DNA from: Zonotrichia leucophrys gambelii
Lineage: Eukaryota > Chordata > Aves > Passeriformes > Passerellidae
DNA length: 64,000 nucleotides
NCBI RefSeq assembly: GCF_028769735.1
Contig: NC_088171.1
Span: 91,124,912-91,188,911, forward strand
Reading direction: 5' to 3'
The notes under the pieces are model-generated. The model made no database searches. It saw nothing but the letters and a program-made list of their open reading frames with translations, and had not been told where the DNA came from. Below, piece after piece: positions 25,540 to 37,705 of the stretch. How positions within the stretch are numbered: the stretch's first letter is position 1; each line of letters opens with the position of its first letter. The translations under genes were made by a program, and so were the position numbers.

Positions 25540-25600
25540 TTATAGAATCATAAGGCTGAGGAATGGAAAATACCTATTAAGTCATTGTGTTAAATTGTTG
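25540..25600 (-). mobile_element. possible old CR1 3' end
   Basis: 'tatagaatcataaggctgaggaatggaaaa' resembles a diverged reverse-oriented CR1 terminus (agaatcat...ggttggaaa), but divergence is high and the boundaries are unclear. Confidence 0.35.
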
Positions 25601-26645
25601 CTATGCAGACTGTGCTATGAGAGCGTGCTTCCTACTTTGTGTTGTGCCCAGACAATGCGTTAAATTTCTTGGTCTAGGAAATATCCATAAGAAATGTTGA
25701 TCTTACTGCATTTGATCTGGCCATGGCCTTGTACAGGAAGAAAGCCAATATCTCCTTCCCCACATGAAGGGCTCCATGCAGCCTTGCTGCTTTCTCACTA
25801 TGGGCAATGGTGATAAAAAAAAACAAAGGCTTTTTGCAAGGTTTTTTCTCCACCCTAAGCAAGGGCATTTCTATTTCACCTCATTTTTGTGTATAAGAAT
25901 GCATTTGACTCTTGTCTTGTCCATCCAATTGCACAGGTGTGTTGGCAGAAGGGTCACTGTGGACAGTTAGTGATTAATTGAGAGTATCTCCTGCTTGGTG
26001 CTATTTGCTGGGCCCCAGGTGGACATTTTTTGCTTATTTATACATTGCTATTTTGCTCATTTTAGTTTTATTTATCTATTTACTTCCATGCCCTTATGTC
26101 ATGTGACATATATATTGTAATTATAAATTAGAATGCTTATAACTAGAATTTTTGTGGAGATTTTCTGTAAAAACTTCTTAGTCGCATGTCAGTTTCAGAA
26201 TAATTTGTTGACCTGTAACGCCGTGTTTTTAAAATTAAAATTAGACAGACTACCTTTACTTTCTGCAGCAAACGAATGCTTCCTTTTTTTAAAAAATGTC
26301 AGCCATTCACAAAATAAATTGCCAAGCTCTGAACATATAATTTCAAATTTGATTTATACCAAATTAACCTTCTGCTTATGAGCCCTTCCATTTGTTTTCC
26401 TTTCAGATTATTGAGTCATGAAAACCTTTGAGGTTTTGGGTTTCCATCCCAGCTTGGCACAGGGAATTTTTTTGAAACCTTGAATTTCCACAAGGTGGTG
26501 AAGTAATTTGCTTTTCAGCTGCATATATAATGAGACTTGCTCAAAATCAGAGCTTTTTTTCTACTCGGAGAAGCAAACATCTCCCAGATTTCCTTCCTCT
26601 CCGTGCCACTAGGCTTGGCTTTTGTGTTTCCTTCCCTTGCCTATG

Positions 26646-26693
26646 ACTGCCTATGAATTCCACAGTGCCATTCCACACTGCCTATGAATTCCA
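26646..26693. repeat. 31-bp tandem duplication, 1.5 copies
   Basis: The 17 bases actgcctatgaattcca occur at 26646 and again at 26677, with a period of 31 bases. This looks like a local replication-slippage duplication. Confidence 0.8.
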
Positions 26694-27752
26694 GTAGATT
26701 TGGGGGCTTCCTGTGGATGGGGAGAGCTGACTGCTGGAATGGAGGAGAAGGATCAGCCATGGCAGGTGGCTGCTTCCATGAGAACAGCAGCATTCCTGTG
26801 CCAAAGGGGCAGGGAGGATGCTGCTTGTCTGAGGGGTGAGGTGGGCTGCAAGTCCTGGGGAGCAGAGGTGCAGGTTCTCCTCTGGTGTGGTGATCCTGTG
26901 TATAATCCCTTCTCACCCTGGCGGGTTTTGATTAGCAGCAGGGAAGATTTTCTCCACGTTACTATTTCCTCTGCATTTCTGCGTGTACGGCATCCGTTCC
27001 ATTTCATGCCCTGGCATATTACTTGGGAAACTGCAAATAGTGTGCTGAAATTACTTAGCTAGCTACAACAATATGTGAAATGCCTGTCAAATGCTGTGTG
27101 CCTGTAGATGGGAGGAGCAGGCCTGCATGCTGAATTTTCTCACAACTACCACTGATTTTAAGGAAAGCATGGGGTTTCTGACAAAAAGCAGAATCAGGAA
27201 AAGGATGTACAGCTTTGAGCTGCTGCAGCTTTTGCACTAGAAGTATATAAAATATTATGGATATGCAAGACTTCATATTCTCTGTTTGACATGTATGAAA
27301 CCAACAGAAAATGTGTTTGTGCAAGATAAAACAAACTGAAGCAATCTTCTAACCCAATGGCATACAGGTTGCTGTATGCAACTCAAATATTACTTCAGTG
27401 TACAACCACTTTGATCAACCCCTAGAATATCTATTTTCAAAGGAATCATATGAGTTCTTGTATTGATTTGTCACCTATGGTTGAATATTTCTCCTACAGA
27501 ATGTTTAAAATGACACATGTTTAAAATTAGACTTGGCAGAGTAATTTGCCTAGAGATTATTCTTGTGAAGTATTGATTCACAGCACTGCTGTGAGCTGGA
27601 TTACTGTCCAAATTGGAAAAGCCAGTCGTAGAGAGGTCTTTATCCTTTAATAACAATTAGCTGCTTTCTTAGAGGGACACAGCAGACTGAAGCAAAGGAA
27701 AGCTGTAAAATGTCAGGCAGCCAGGACATCTAAGGCCTGGTTCTCTTCAGGG

Positions 27753-27845
27753 ATGAGAAAGAAAAAGAAGAAAACCCCCAAAAAAGATGGTTTTCTGGAG
27801 CTGGAAACTAGACACTCTGATGCTGTTTGTGTTACTAATAATTAG
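27753..27845 (+). promoter_or_regulatory. upstream open frame overlapping the second GABBR-like start
   Basis: An ATG at 27753, in a different frame from the ATG at 27787, opens a 30-codon Lys-rich frame that ends at TAG 27843-27845, inside the downstream coding sequence. Both ATGs have a purine at -3 (G for the upstream one, A for the downstream one) and the downstream ATG also has G at +4. An acceptor-like ttctcttcag ends at 27750. If the transcript includes this ATG, it could restrain translation of the main frame. Function is inferred only. Confidence 0.4.
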
Positions 27846-28032
27846 GTGCTCTGAGGAGCTGAATCGGACTCGCCTCTCTCTTCTTGGGCTTTTACCCAGC
27901 AGCTGCCTGATTGACCAGAAAAACCTAACAGCAGATGTGCTGCCCGCGGTCCATTTAGCCTTGAAACATTTATACAAGCATAGATGGATGCTGAAGAACT
28001 ATGAGCTGCAGGTATCATTCCATGACACACAG
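27787..28032 (+). CDS. second GABA-B-receptor-like first coding exon (alternative GABBR2 exon 1 or diverged paralogue)
   Basis: 82 codons from ATG (aaaaagATGG, good Kozak context) to a donor gtaaat at 28033, phase 0. An in-frame TGA at 27754 supports this ATG as the start. Residues 8-19 are a hydrophobic core (LDTLMLFVLLII), giving a signal peptide with likely cleavage near residues 20-24. From residue 30, LSLLGLLP aligns with ISIMGLMP of GABBR2 exon 1. Then come exactly 13 residues in both, VLPAV in both, and a tail with YEL and HDTQ where GABBR2 has YDTE. About 17 of 53 aligned residues are identical, with a single one-residue gap. The YEL-HD tail also recalls the equivalent GABBR1 segment. 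N-glycosylation motifs are at 26 and 46; Cys40 has no partner in GABBR2 exon 1. It lies 14.2 kb downstream of GABBR2 exon 1 on the same strand, with no CpG island. It has no stop or frameshift despite the divergence. Whether it splices to GABBR2 exon 2 or to its own exons cannot be seen here. Confidence 0.8.
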
Positions 28033-28397
28033 GTAAATGGATGTAGGTGTAGAGTTGTGCAGTGCTTGAGCCTCCTCTGTGAGCACACTTCAGGATGCTT
28101 GTGACTGGAAAATCCTGGAAAATCCTGCTGAAATGGAGCAAATGTGGCTGCCCAGCAATGTTGGGGCTCTTGGGTGGATGCCTGACTGTGATGTGGATCT
28201 TGTAGCACAATCGTGTCCTGGTGGTGCTAGGAGCAGGAATAAAGAGTGTGTGAATTAGGGGGGTTGGTGAACACCGACAGCTCTTGAGGAGTGTTTGTAG
28301 CACCCAGGAAGTGATTCCCAAATCCATGGTTTGCCGAGTCACTCTACTCTTCTGCACTGTCCTTGCTCTTCCAGCTTTCCACGGTGACAGCTTTATC

Positions 28398-28435
28398 GAT
28401 CACTGCCTTTCTCTTCTGCTTCTGCATGAGCAGGA
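28398..28435 (+). repeat. dispersed direct repeat, copy 1
   Basis: 38 bases (gatcactgcctttctc...gagcagga) that recur at 29662-29700 with one substitution and one inserted base. The flanks are not similar, so this is a short duplicated or transposed segment rather than a long duplication. Confidence 0.8.
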
Positions 28436-29661
28436 GAGCAGCCTTGGCTGTGCTCTCAGAGCATGGTGGGGATGCACAGCTTTGCTTGCCAGTGTAAGGA
28501 AAAATTAAAGGCTGATATGAGAGATGAGGGCTCTGAGAAGCTGGCTATATTGAGATGATATCTGTTTTAGCAATAATTTCAAATTTGAGGGAAGCTTCTG
28601 CTAGATTTGAGATATCTCTTCATCTTCTGTACAGAAATCAATGCAGTCGGTTTCTAAAACCTGTCTTTTAGTCTGGTCAGAAGAATTATGACAAAATTAG
28701 GAGGAGGAGCTCACATACCAGTGTGACCTGGGAGCATAAACATATTCTTAAGGAAGGTGCTACTGATATGAGTTTCTGTTTCCCACATCAGAGGCATGTG
28801 GTGGGGCAGATTCCCTCAGACTCATTCACACTTACAGGCTGCTTAATATTTTGAATTTACAAAGCAGTGTGTCTCAATATGTTTGCTTATCTATAAATCT
28901 TAAAGCATGGAATGTACTGTTATGATGAAGTTATTAAAATTTGACATTATTACACCAATAATGGTTGTGCTGCATTATATAGTGGGGAGAAGGTATTATA
29001 CGACTTCTTTTGAAACTCTAGAAAATTAGCCAAGGGAGAAATTAGAGTGTAATTTTAATAGTGTATTTGGTTCAAAAACACTTTTGTATAATTTTTGAAG
29101 TGCTTAACGTATAACAAACATGATCCCATATGCTATAAGATTACTTGAAGATTGCCTCTCTGTTTAATAATGGAACACAAATGCATCAACTGCATGTTCT
29201 CATTTAGAAATCACCTGTCTTGTAAATTAGTTTTGATACCATTCACTGTTTTTTTTTGTCTGTATGTTCCTATTGGAAATATAGTTATGCAGTCCTGAAA
29301 AAAGTGTATTTCTTAGTTTCTCATGTAAAAAGAGTAACATTTCAATTACATTTCAGCTTAAATAGGTGGAAAGTGTAGATATGAATTTAAGTGGACAGCA
29401 ATTAAAACCTACTTTTATTTGCTCAGATTCAGTGTTTGGGTTGGGCTGTGGGCAGTTTTGTGGAGGTGGATGTTTATTTGCTAATTGTGTTTACCTAGTT
29501 TCCAGTTCTAGGAGCAGCTCTAAAATATTTTTCCCCACATAAATATTCAGTGGATTTGAATTGCAGAACCTCAGCTCTGTTGCACTGACCTCTCAATTTG
29601 AATTAAAATATTGAAGTAATCTATAATTATATTTTTAAAATAACCCTTGGCAAATGACATA

Positions 29662-29700
29662 GATCACTGCCTTTCTCTTCCTGCTTCTGCCTGAGCAGGA
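29662..29700 (+). repeat. dispersed direct repeat, copy 2
   Basis: Second copy of the 28398-28435 segment, 1.26 kb downstream in the same orientation. It differs by one substitution and one extra C. Confidence 0.8.
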
Positions 29701-32700
29701 AGACATGTCATGGTGACTTGGAAGAGATTAATAGAATGTGGATCCTTAAAATTTCTGGTTTTTCTTCCTGGTTCTGAGAGTAGAGTACACACTCTTGAGT
29801 TTTAAGTACTGATTACAGACACGCTGCAGAGGTCCTTGTCTTTAATTGTTTGTCAGGGACAGTATGAATGCAAGAGAGCTGATTCTGTTTTTTTAATGCT
29901 GTTAGCCTAGACTTGCCTGTGTGACTTTATACAACCTTTGGATTAGCTTCCTTTCAATTAGAAAATACGGATACTTGACTCTTTGGATGCAAGATCTGCC
30001 ATTAGAGGGACAGATAATTTACTTTTGGGCACTGTTCACTAGGAAGAGAGAAAAGTTACATCTAAAAGTACTTGAGTTGCTTTTGCTGAAATAAAAATTG
30101 GAAAGAAATCATGACTCCCAGTATATGCACAGGGCTTGAAAACAGTGTTGTTGCTTCATTCATGAGCCAGGGGAGGAGAATTGTGCTCTGCCATGAGCCC
30201 CTGAAGTTTTGAACATTCTCTGCTGCCCAGGAGGGATCACTAACGTGCCCAAAGGTGGGATGTTTTGTGCAGGGTGTTCAGTCTTTGGCTTTGCTACTGT
30301 TTTATTTCAACTAATTAAGCTGTCACTACTCCAGAATGAGAATGCTAATCAAGAGGCAAGGGGAGCGTTCTTGCAAGAGATGTCTGAATTCTTTGTATTA
30401 AATGAAGCTGTTTCAATCTGGAGCCTTTGGGAAACTTTCTTCAGCAGAGTACTTTATAACCTGGTGGCTTTGGCACTGAGCTGAGATTGGAATGCTCTTT
30501 TTGACTGATGTCTCTCAGGTCTCCCGTGATTAAATGTGCGTTTCCTAATTACTGTGTTGTCAATTCCTTTTAAGTGGGACTCCCTTGAAAACTCATGATG
30601 TAGCACTTTCACATTAAAAAAAATAAAGCTTAAATATTCACTAAGAATGAAAAGCAAGCAGATGAAAACGATCTTGTAGTTCGGTAAATGGCTGCTTATC
30701 CATCAAATGGTACATCTGTGTCTGCAATGTTTATTTATTTATATCAGAGGGACAGTGTTAACAGGACTGATAAATCTCTCTATGCCAGCCACCCCAAGCA
30801 GTGGCAGCCTGGGGAGGTTTCCTGCCTCTGACTGAGGGAGGGCTGAACCTGGGCTGTGTGGAGAGCTCAAATCCTTGAAATGTTGGACAAAGGATGTGGG
30901 AGGGCACCACAGCTGCCTGCTGCAGATTTGTGAATCCAGCCATGGAGCAGCTTTTTAGTGTAGTAGGGGAAATAATGCCCTTGAGATTTCCACCCATGGG
31001 GGTGGGCAGCCAGGTATAATTGAGCTGTCTGAGTATCACTTTATTCCTGTCTTTCACCGTATGGCTGACATCTGGAGTCTCTCCTTCTATGCTGTCCTCA
31101 GGGTGATCAGGCTGGTGGATTCTTACAGGCTTAAGCAAGACTAAAAATAGGTTTACTGCTGTGTAAAGAACAATATGTTGGTACTTCGAAGTTATTTTTC
31201 TGTTACCTAGTTTTCTGAGTTAGTGGCCAGTTAAAGGGATGAGAAGCCGGGGCTTTATTAGCAGAAAGGTTTATGTGCTGTAATTAGGGCATGGTCTGAG
31301 TAAACAAATAGACTTTACCACTGGGATTTTCTGAGTGGTGCTGATTTGCACTCAGATTGCTAGTTGACACTTGGCTGAGTCTATCCTAACATGTATCATT
31401 TCTGACAGCAATGCTACAACATATCCCAGTCTGACTTAAAAGCTGGTTGTCTTTTCTTTGTTAGTAAACTGATTCCTTTGTAATGGAATGACACAATAAC
31501 ATGATTGCTGTGTGTCTGCTGATTCAAAGATTTGTGTTCTTATTAAATAAATGCAAACCGCCCCCCTTCCTCCCCCCCAAACCCCCTAAAACCCAGCAGT
31601 GGAACAGTCACTGAAAGTGACATTGATAGGCAAATTATTTCTAAAGTGAAAATTTCAAGGCATGCTGATTTACTTGTCTTACCAAAATAAGAAAAAAAAA
31701 TCTGCTTCAGGTTTAAGATGCGACAAACAGAAGCACTACACTGGTTTTGGGTTGCACATGTATTTTAATCCCCTAAAAGCACAGACATTTTGCAATGATG
31801 TTAGGATACATTGCCAGTGTTGTTCCATAAATAAGACAAAACTTCTCCTGGTTTTTGTGTGTGCAGCTCATTGCATATGATGTGTAACTCCGCCTTGCAC
31901 ATTCCTGCATTCTGGGATGTTTCAAGGAACAGTTTGCCAAGACAGGCATAGGAAACAAAAGCATCCTGTTCTGTAGACTTGAGAGTTTGAAAGCTTTTGC
32001 AAATTGGTGACCTAGGAAGTTATTAAAAGACCATGTACTTGCTAAATCAATTCTTGACATCTAATTTCCACATGAACAAGATATTCTGTTTTGCCTCTCA
32101 GAGAATGCAGTTTCTAGGTACAGTATTTTAGGCATGAAAATTGTGAACAATAAAATACTTGTCAAAATGATAATTTTAGCATTCCTAAATTGTCATATCG
32201 CTATCCTTGTTATTGGAAAAGTCTAACTGAAAATGGGAAGAAAAGTGTTATGTTGTCTATATTTTTCAACCCCAAAACCTCTTAATTATGATTCCTGGCA
32301 ATATCTCTTTGTTTTCCATATATTACACTTAAGAAAAAATGATGATAATCTTGTCTAAATTCCTTATAGACAGTTGTTTTGAACTGTCATGAAAGGTATC
32401 CAGTTTCAGTATTATTCTGATGTTTCACATTCTAGTGCAGCAGGGTTCAGAGTTGTACAAAGGGTGCACAGTTGCCTTATATTAACACTTTTTAAATGTT
32501 ATTTGAGTTACTTCTCACAGAATGGGAAGACATGTAGCTTTTCTTAACTTTTGGCCCCAAAAGACTCAGCCTTTATTCACTGATGTAATTCTGCCTTCCT
32601 ACTCTATCTTCTTAGTGTCACCTTTCATTTATTTCAGGCCTTTGAAACTGCTGTGTTTAATGCACCTTCCCCATATGAGTGCTGTACATGCAGACATCTG

Positions 32701-33115
32701 GTGTGAGAAAAAATTACTTGGGCTTGGCATTTCTATTTTCCTGTTACTGCTTCTGAGCCATAAGGAATTTGAGCAGAGGAGCTGGTTGATGAATCCAATG
32801 AGGGTTGACAGCTCAGGAGAGCTATTTGGTGCTGTGAAGCTGGGGATGTTCCCAGGCATGTCCAGGGCAAAAGGGCTCTGGGCTTCATCTGACCTGGGTT
32901 TGGAAATGTGGGCTGGGGATATCTCCCTTGAGCTGGTGTGCCAGGGTTCTTGTGCCATCAAGGAGTAGGCACTTTTATGTGGAAAATTCATCTAACCTAT
33001 TTTAGGTGACTATTTTTAAGATAAAAAGAATTGTATACTAGAGAAAGCCTGATTTTTTTGGTGAAGCATAAAGGGAGCCTCAGCTGGCTGGTGTAGTTGC
33101 AGATGTCTGCTATGT

Positions 33116-33147
33116 GGAGGTCTCTATTACGTCAGCTAGAGACCTCC
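33116..33147. repeat. inverted repeat, 11-bp arms
   Basis: Arms 33116-33126 (ggaggtctcta) and 33137-33147 (tagagacctcc) are perfect complements around a 10-base loop. The feature lies 6 bases before a larger palindrome at 33154. Confidence 0.9.
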
Positions 33148-33153
33148 CTAGGT

Positions 33154-33197
33154 GTTTTACATTAAAATTCTCCCTAGGGGGAATTTTAATGTAAAAC
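33154..33197. repeat. 44-bp near-perfect palindrome
   Basis: A 17-base arm (gttttacattaaaattc, 33154-33170) is followed by tccc-ta-gggg and the exact complement of the arm (33181-33197). The inner bases also pair, with one T-G mismatch, so the two halves fold over a 2-base centre with 21 pairs. Such long palindromes are unusual in intronic DNA and resemble a small inverted-repeat transposon or its excision product. Confidence 0.9.
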
Positions 33198-36100
33198 CCT
33201 GTAGTAACAGTGCATTTCCATCACCTCTGGCTCTCCGAGGGTTCCAGAGAGCTCGCTTCCCGCCATCCCCACTTCGTCTTCACTGGTTACAAAATACTCT
33301 TCTTTGGTCTCTCACACCTCACCAGAAAGGCTGGAAAACAGGTCAGCAGTGTCTGTGGTGTGTGGGCAGCACAGTGGCCAGGAGTGCCCAGCAGGAATCT
33401 CTTCCATGCCAATCCTGTGGGCATGCAGGCTGTCCCTCACTGGAGCTGGGGATGGGCATCTGCGGCCTCTGCCTGTGGGGCTGGGCCTGGGGAGGGACTC
33501 ACCTGTAAGGGCTTTTTCATGGGTGAAATGTTAATGATGCTGGGGAAGCATGTCCTGCTCTCTGGTCTTGCTTTCAGCTCCTGTATAAGGAGAAAATTGT
33601 GAGGAGAACTGTTCATGCAGAGCACAGTTTCTTTCTAAATAAATAACACTGAGAAACCACATTATCATCACCGCTCCTCAAAAACCAAGGAAGGATAGTT
33701 TAGGTATTTTTGACATAATTTTTTAAATTGCATGCTCTTGTATTTTCTTTTCAAAATTAGATGCAATTTAGATGGCAGGTTTTTTTCTCTATATTCCACA
33801 TTAAATTCAAAATTAAAAAAAAAAGGAATTATTGTTTTTATGAAGATGAGATATTCCCATCAATGAAAAATTAATTATTTTCTGAATTCTCTTTCATGGC
33901 AAAATGCTACGTTTGGGATTTTCTGTTCCTAATAGTATGAAAACCACTTGCAAAACTTTACAAATCACTTGATCCGGTTCTGCACCTCTCTGCTCATGTC
34001 CCCTCATAGATGTTCTCCTTCTGTGAAATTCTACACATACATGTTTTCTGATCTGTATTGTGAAAGTTTCATAAAATGCCTCTTTTTCAATTTGAAAATA
34101 AAAAGGGAGATCCATCTGAACAATCAGATTGTAGAAAAGTTAGTGCATTTAAGTATGCTTTGTTTAGGTCAACTCCAAGGTTTTATGCTTGGTGTATCAT
34201 GTTGGAATGGATCCAAGTCTCTGGTGAATAGTGTTGCTTTTGGAGCAATTTGCTTGATCTTGATTTGTCACTTGTGCAGTCTCTAAAGAAATACCACCAG
34301 TGACATCTTCACTCTGCTGTCATTCTCAGACACATCTTGCAATTTCCTTAGCTCTCACTGTAAAGCAGTGATAAAGCAGTGCAGGGGCCTTGTGAAGGCA
34401 AAGAATTAAAAGACTCCAGAAGGGCTGTTGTTAAGTTCTGGATCGTTTGTAGCTTGGCTGAAGTGTGATAGCCTCACAAACTGCTCCGAGAATGGTGACC
34501 TGCTAGACAACTAGTACCGGAGAAGTAAACCAGGGTTTGTTTCAAAGTAGGAGGTGGTAAGACCACTTGATTGATTTGAGTACTTCCACCGAAGGATTAG
34601 AGATTTTGGCTTTGCATCACAATTAAATTTCCTTAATTTATTTTTTTTTTTTCATAGGCAATCTTTAAAACTAAAAATGTCTTTTACTTTCATCTATTTA
34701 GTGCTCTGATACCAGCTGATGCCATACCACTAGAAACATTTTCTTGTTTGATGGAGATGCACAGTAAATATTTTATACATAAAGAAATAATCTGGAATTA
34801 AAAAAAAAAAAGGAATTTAGCACTGTTTTCTGAGGGTGTTAATATCCAATTCTGTTATTCTCCAGGCCTTCTGTGTCCAACATGGTCAAAGAACTGAGTC
34901 CTGCTGCCCATCTTACCCTCATTTCCCACTGCTGGGCTCTTTTTGCTCTCAGTTAGCATATGCTCTGCCTTGGCTGACATCACTGCTGCTCCAGAGCTCC
35001 TGTCTCCTGCCATGACCACTGACTCCGGGTGCTCTGTGATTTCTCATCTGCCCACAGTGAGGAGAGAGGCAGGGATCCAAGAGAAAGGAGTCATCAGCAG
35101 GGGGCCGATGAAATGTTGTGAAGGGGAAGTAGGCGTTTCACAGGGTTTTGAAACAAGAAGGATCAGGAAAAATGTCACCCCGATGTCTTATGAGCAACTT
35201 CCAAGCACAGGAACCCTTTAGGAGCGCATGGCTTAGTACCAGCTAAGCCACCAGAAGTTGAGAGACACAAATGTGATCAGAGTGCTGTATTTAAAGAAGT
35301 GGGGCTTGAAGCTGTAGTGAGGAATGTTAACTCCAGAGGAATTTAGCAACAGGAAGAAGATAGAAATGAATTTTTATTCACATTTTTGTTAGGAATTTGT
35401 GTCTTATTACTGAGTGGGTCCAGTATTGCTCCCAATACCAAGTGTATTTAATAGATTTCAGGCTGGAATGGAAGATTTTCTGAAAACTATGTTAAACGCA
35501 TCATTGAAGGAAAACCATGAGGCTTTTCTGATTATTTTTTCAGTTTTGTGATTAAATTATCTTCCAATAAATGTTTCTTTATTTTTATTATGAAAGCAGG
35601 GACATTGAATTGCATTTACCATTTTGTTCCAAATGACGTCCTTATTCTGAAAAAGAAAACTAATAGAAACAAGAATTTCTTGATATATAAGAAAACTCAC
35701 ATTAAGATCTGTCAGACAGATGGAATGGATTTATAATATTTATGTGATATGTATTAAATTATTTAAACCTTATTGATCAAAGCAATAATGTAGGTACTTT
35801 TATAACAATGGGAAAATACTCTTGATCCAATTCTCATGTATGCAAAGCACATTTTTACTGAAACTGACAAGGTAAAGGTGCCTTGAAAACATCTGATTTT
35901 TACATCTGCTTGGACAAAAACCACAGCCACAGCCAAAGTAATTGACTTCAGTGTAAGCTTCTCTCCCCAAAACCCGATATCCAGTGTTAATAAAAACATA
36001 TAACTTGTGGGGTGTGTAGAAATGCAGTGGGAAGTTATAAAAGTCAATAGGGTTGTTTTTCTTAACTTTGGTGTGCTGGTAGCTGCAATCAAAGTGATGC

Positions 36101-37705
36101 TATAATACAGACATGCTTTAGAGCTGGGTGACATGCCAGGTTTTATCCCTGGGACTAAGATCTAGTTATTAAGAGGTCATGCACAGAACTTTCTGTATGG
36201 TAAATCATGGGAGGAACTGGTAGAAATACCAGAAAGCCTCTCCTTTTGTAGCACAACCTACAAAGAGCAGAGAAAACTATATGAATGAAACGCAAATAAA
36301 ATGCTTGCCTTGAAATGGATCCTTGCATGTAGATATTTTTGCATCAGCAATGGTTTTAAACTTGGCAGTGATCATCATGGTGGTAAAAGTCTTAGAAGAT
36401 GCTTCTAACAATAACTTCTTCTTGCCTAGTTTTTGTTGTTACTCTTGGCTGTCTTAACGGGGTCAAAAACCTGGCAGTAGATTAATTTACAAAATATGGT
36501 AATCTTGACTTCATTAGCCTTCCATGGACCAGTTACTCTATCCATCAAGAGATTCCTGCAGCAGGTTCACATGTCTCCCTCAAAATTGTAATTTATCTTT
36601 TTGAAAGATGTGCAGTTTTTATTCAGAGTCATCCAAGGGTGAAGAGAATTTACTGCATTTTTTTGCAAAGCTGTACCAATAGGCAATTTCACATGTTGTT
36701 TCTGGTTAAACCTTGCTGATTTTGTATTTCAGTTGTAATATATAATGGTCTCTGTTAGATTTAAGATCACAGTGTGATCTCTGTGTATTGATTGTGGATC
36801 ATGTTCATCTCACCACTTTCTATTGGCTGTGATAAACAAAGGAAGTGCTTTTATTTTCTTGCTGCAAGGCAGAATTTTCAGGACTTACAGCGCTCATCAA
36901 ATTAGCTTTCTGGAGAGAGAACAGAGGAGTGTCACCATTCTCCATTCCCCTACTTGACTACTACTTTAACCTCACATTGTAGAAGCATGGTTCCTGTAGC
37001 AATTGACTCTGCTGTTCCTACTGACTTGTGGAGGTCCAAAGAACAAGTGGGATACATATCTGGTACAGGAAGAGCCCTATTTATGTAAAAATCACATACA
37101 AAGATAGAAGTGTCTCTAGAAATTTTGCTGTGTCCTTGAGTTGTTAGCGCACAGTTACTCTTCTCTCTTCACATAATGCTGAGATACAGGCTATCTATCA
37201 TAAAAAAATGTACCCATAAAATATAAAGAGTTTAGACTGCAGTTGTCTCAGTTGAGTATTCTTGATAAACAAAACCACAGTATGACCTTTTCTGATTAAA
37301 ATAAGTTTGAAACCCATCCCCTTGAGGACAAAAACTCAGCATGAGAAAAGGAGGATATTTAAAGATTTTACTGTGTTTCACATATCATTGCAAGATGGTT
37401 TAATCTTTATTTACCGAACACTCTTTATATAAATATGCATTTTTCTCAGTAGAAGCAATATGACAGGTGTTTTGTTCTTTGACTTTGTTTACCTCGAAAG
37501 CTTGCATGTGTAAATATGTGTAGCTATGTAACACTAAAAGAGAAGGTGTGGGACTGTGGCTAGCTATGAATACAAAATCCGAATGACTATTTGATTGCTT
37601 TGTGTTTCAGCTGTCCTGTATGAGAGCTCTTTTGTTTTGTAGACATTTGTTTCAATCTCTGCAAGAAAACTGCTAATAATATTAGATATTGTGATATTTC
37701 TAAAG

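Larger units (their letters stand above)
13609..27786 (+). other. GABBR2: intron 1 of GABBR2, segment before the second first-exon-like unit
   Basis: About 14 kb, GC-rich for the first kilobase (end of the CpG island) and AT-rich afterwards. I looked for an exon starting with the expected Cys codon and encoding the next conserved Venus-flytrap segment and found none. Contents include a (GGA)n run, a CR1 3' tail (23432-23500), a possible older CR1 end near 25540-25600, a 13-base-arm palindrome at 23401, an inverted repeat at 25403-25446 and a 31-base duplication at 26646. Open frames such as 18016-18477 (minus) and 24062-24358 show no recognisable domain. Confidence 0.65.
28033..37705 (+). other. 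intronic sequence after the second GABBR-like exon
   Basis: About 9.7 kb of AT-rich sequence. I looked for the next Venus-flytrap exon (Cys-led, with the conserved WNL segment) and found no candidate. Acceptor-like sites at 28374, 32637 and 34873 lead into frames that stop quickly or do not resemble the family. The stretch contains a dispersed 38-39 base repeat pair and two adjacent hairpins at 33116-33197. The 32522-32968 open frame (148 codons) has no recognisable domain. Confidence 0.6.

Noticed and set aside
32522..32968. 148-codon + strand frame with a Leu-rich stretch
   Set aside because: No signal or domain order that makes sense; the antisense frame is equally long.
34873..35020. Acceptor-like site with a roughly 50-codon open frame
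   Set aside because: The translation is Cys/Leu/Ser-rich, unlike the receptor's next exon, and no in-frame donor is convincing.
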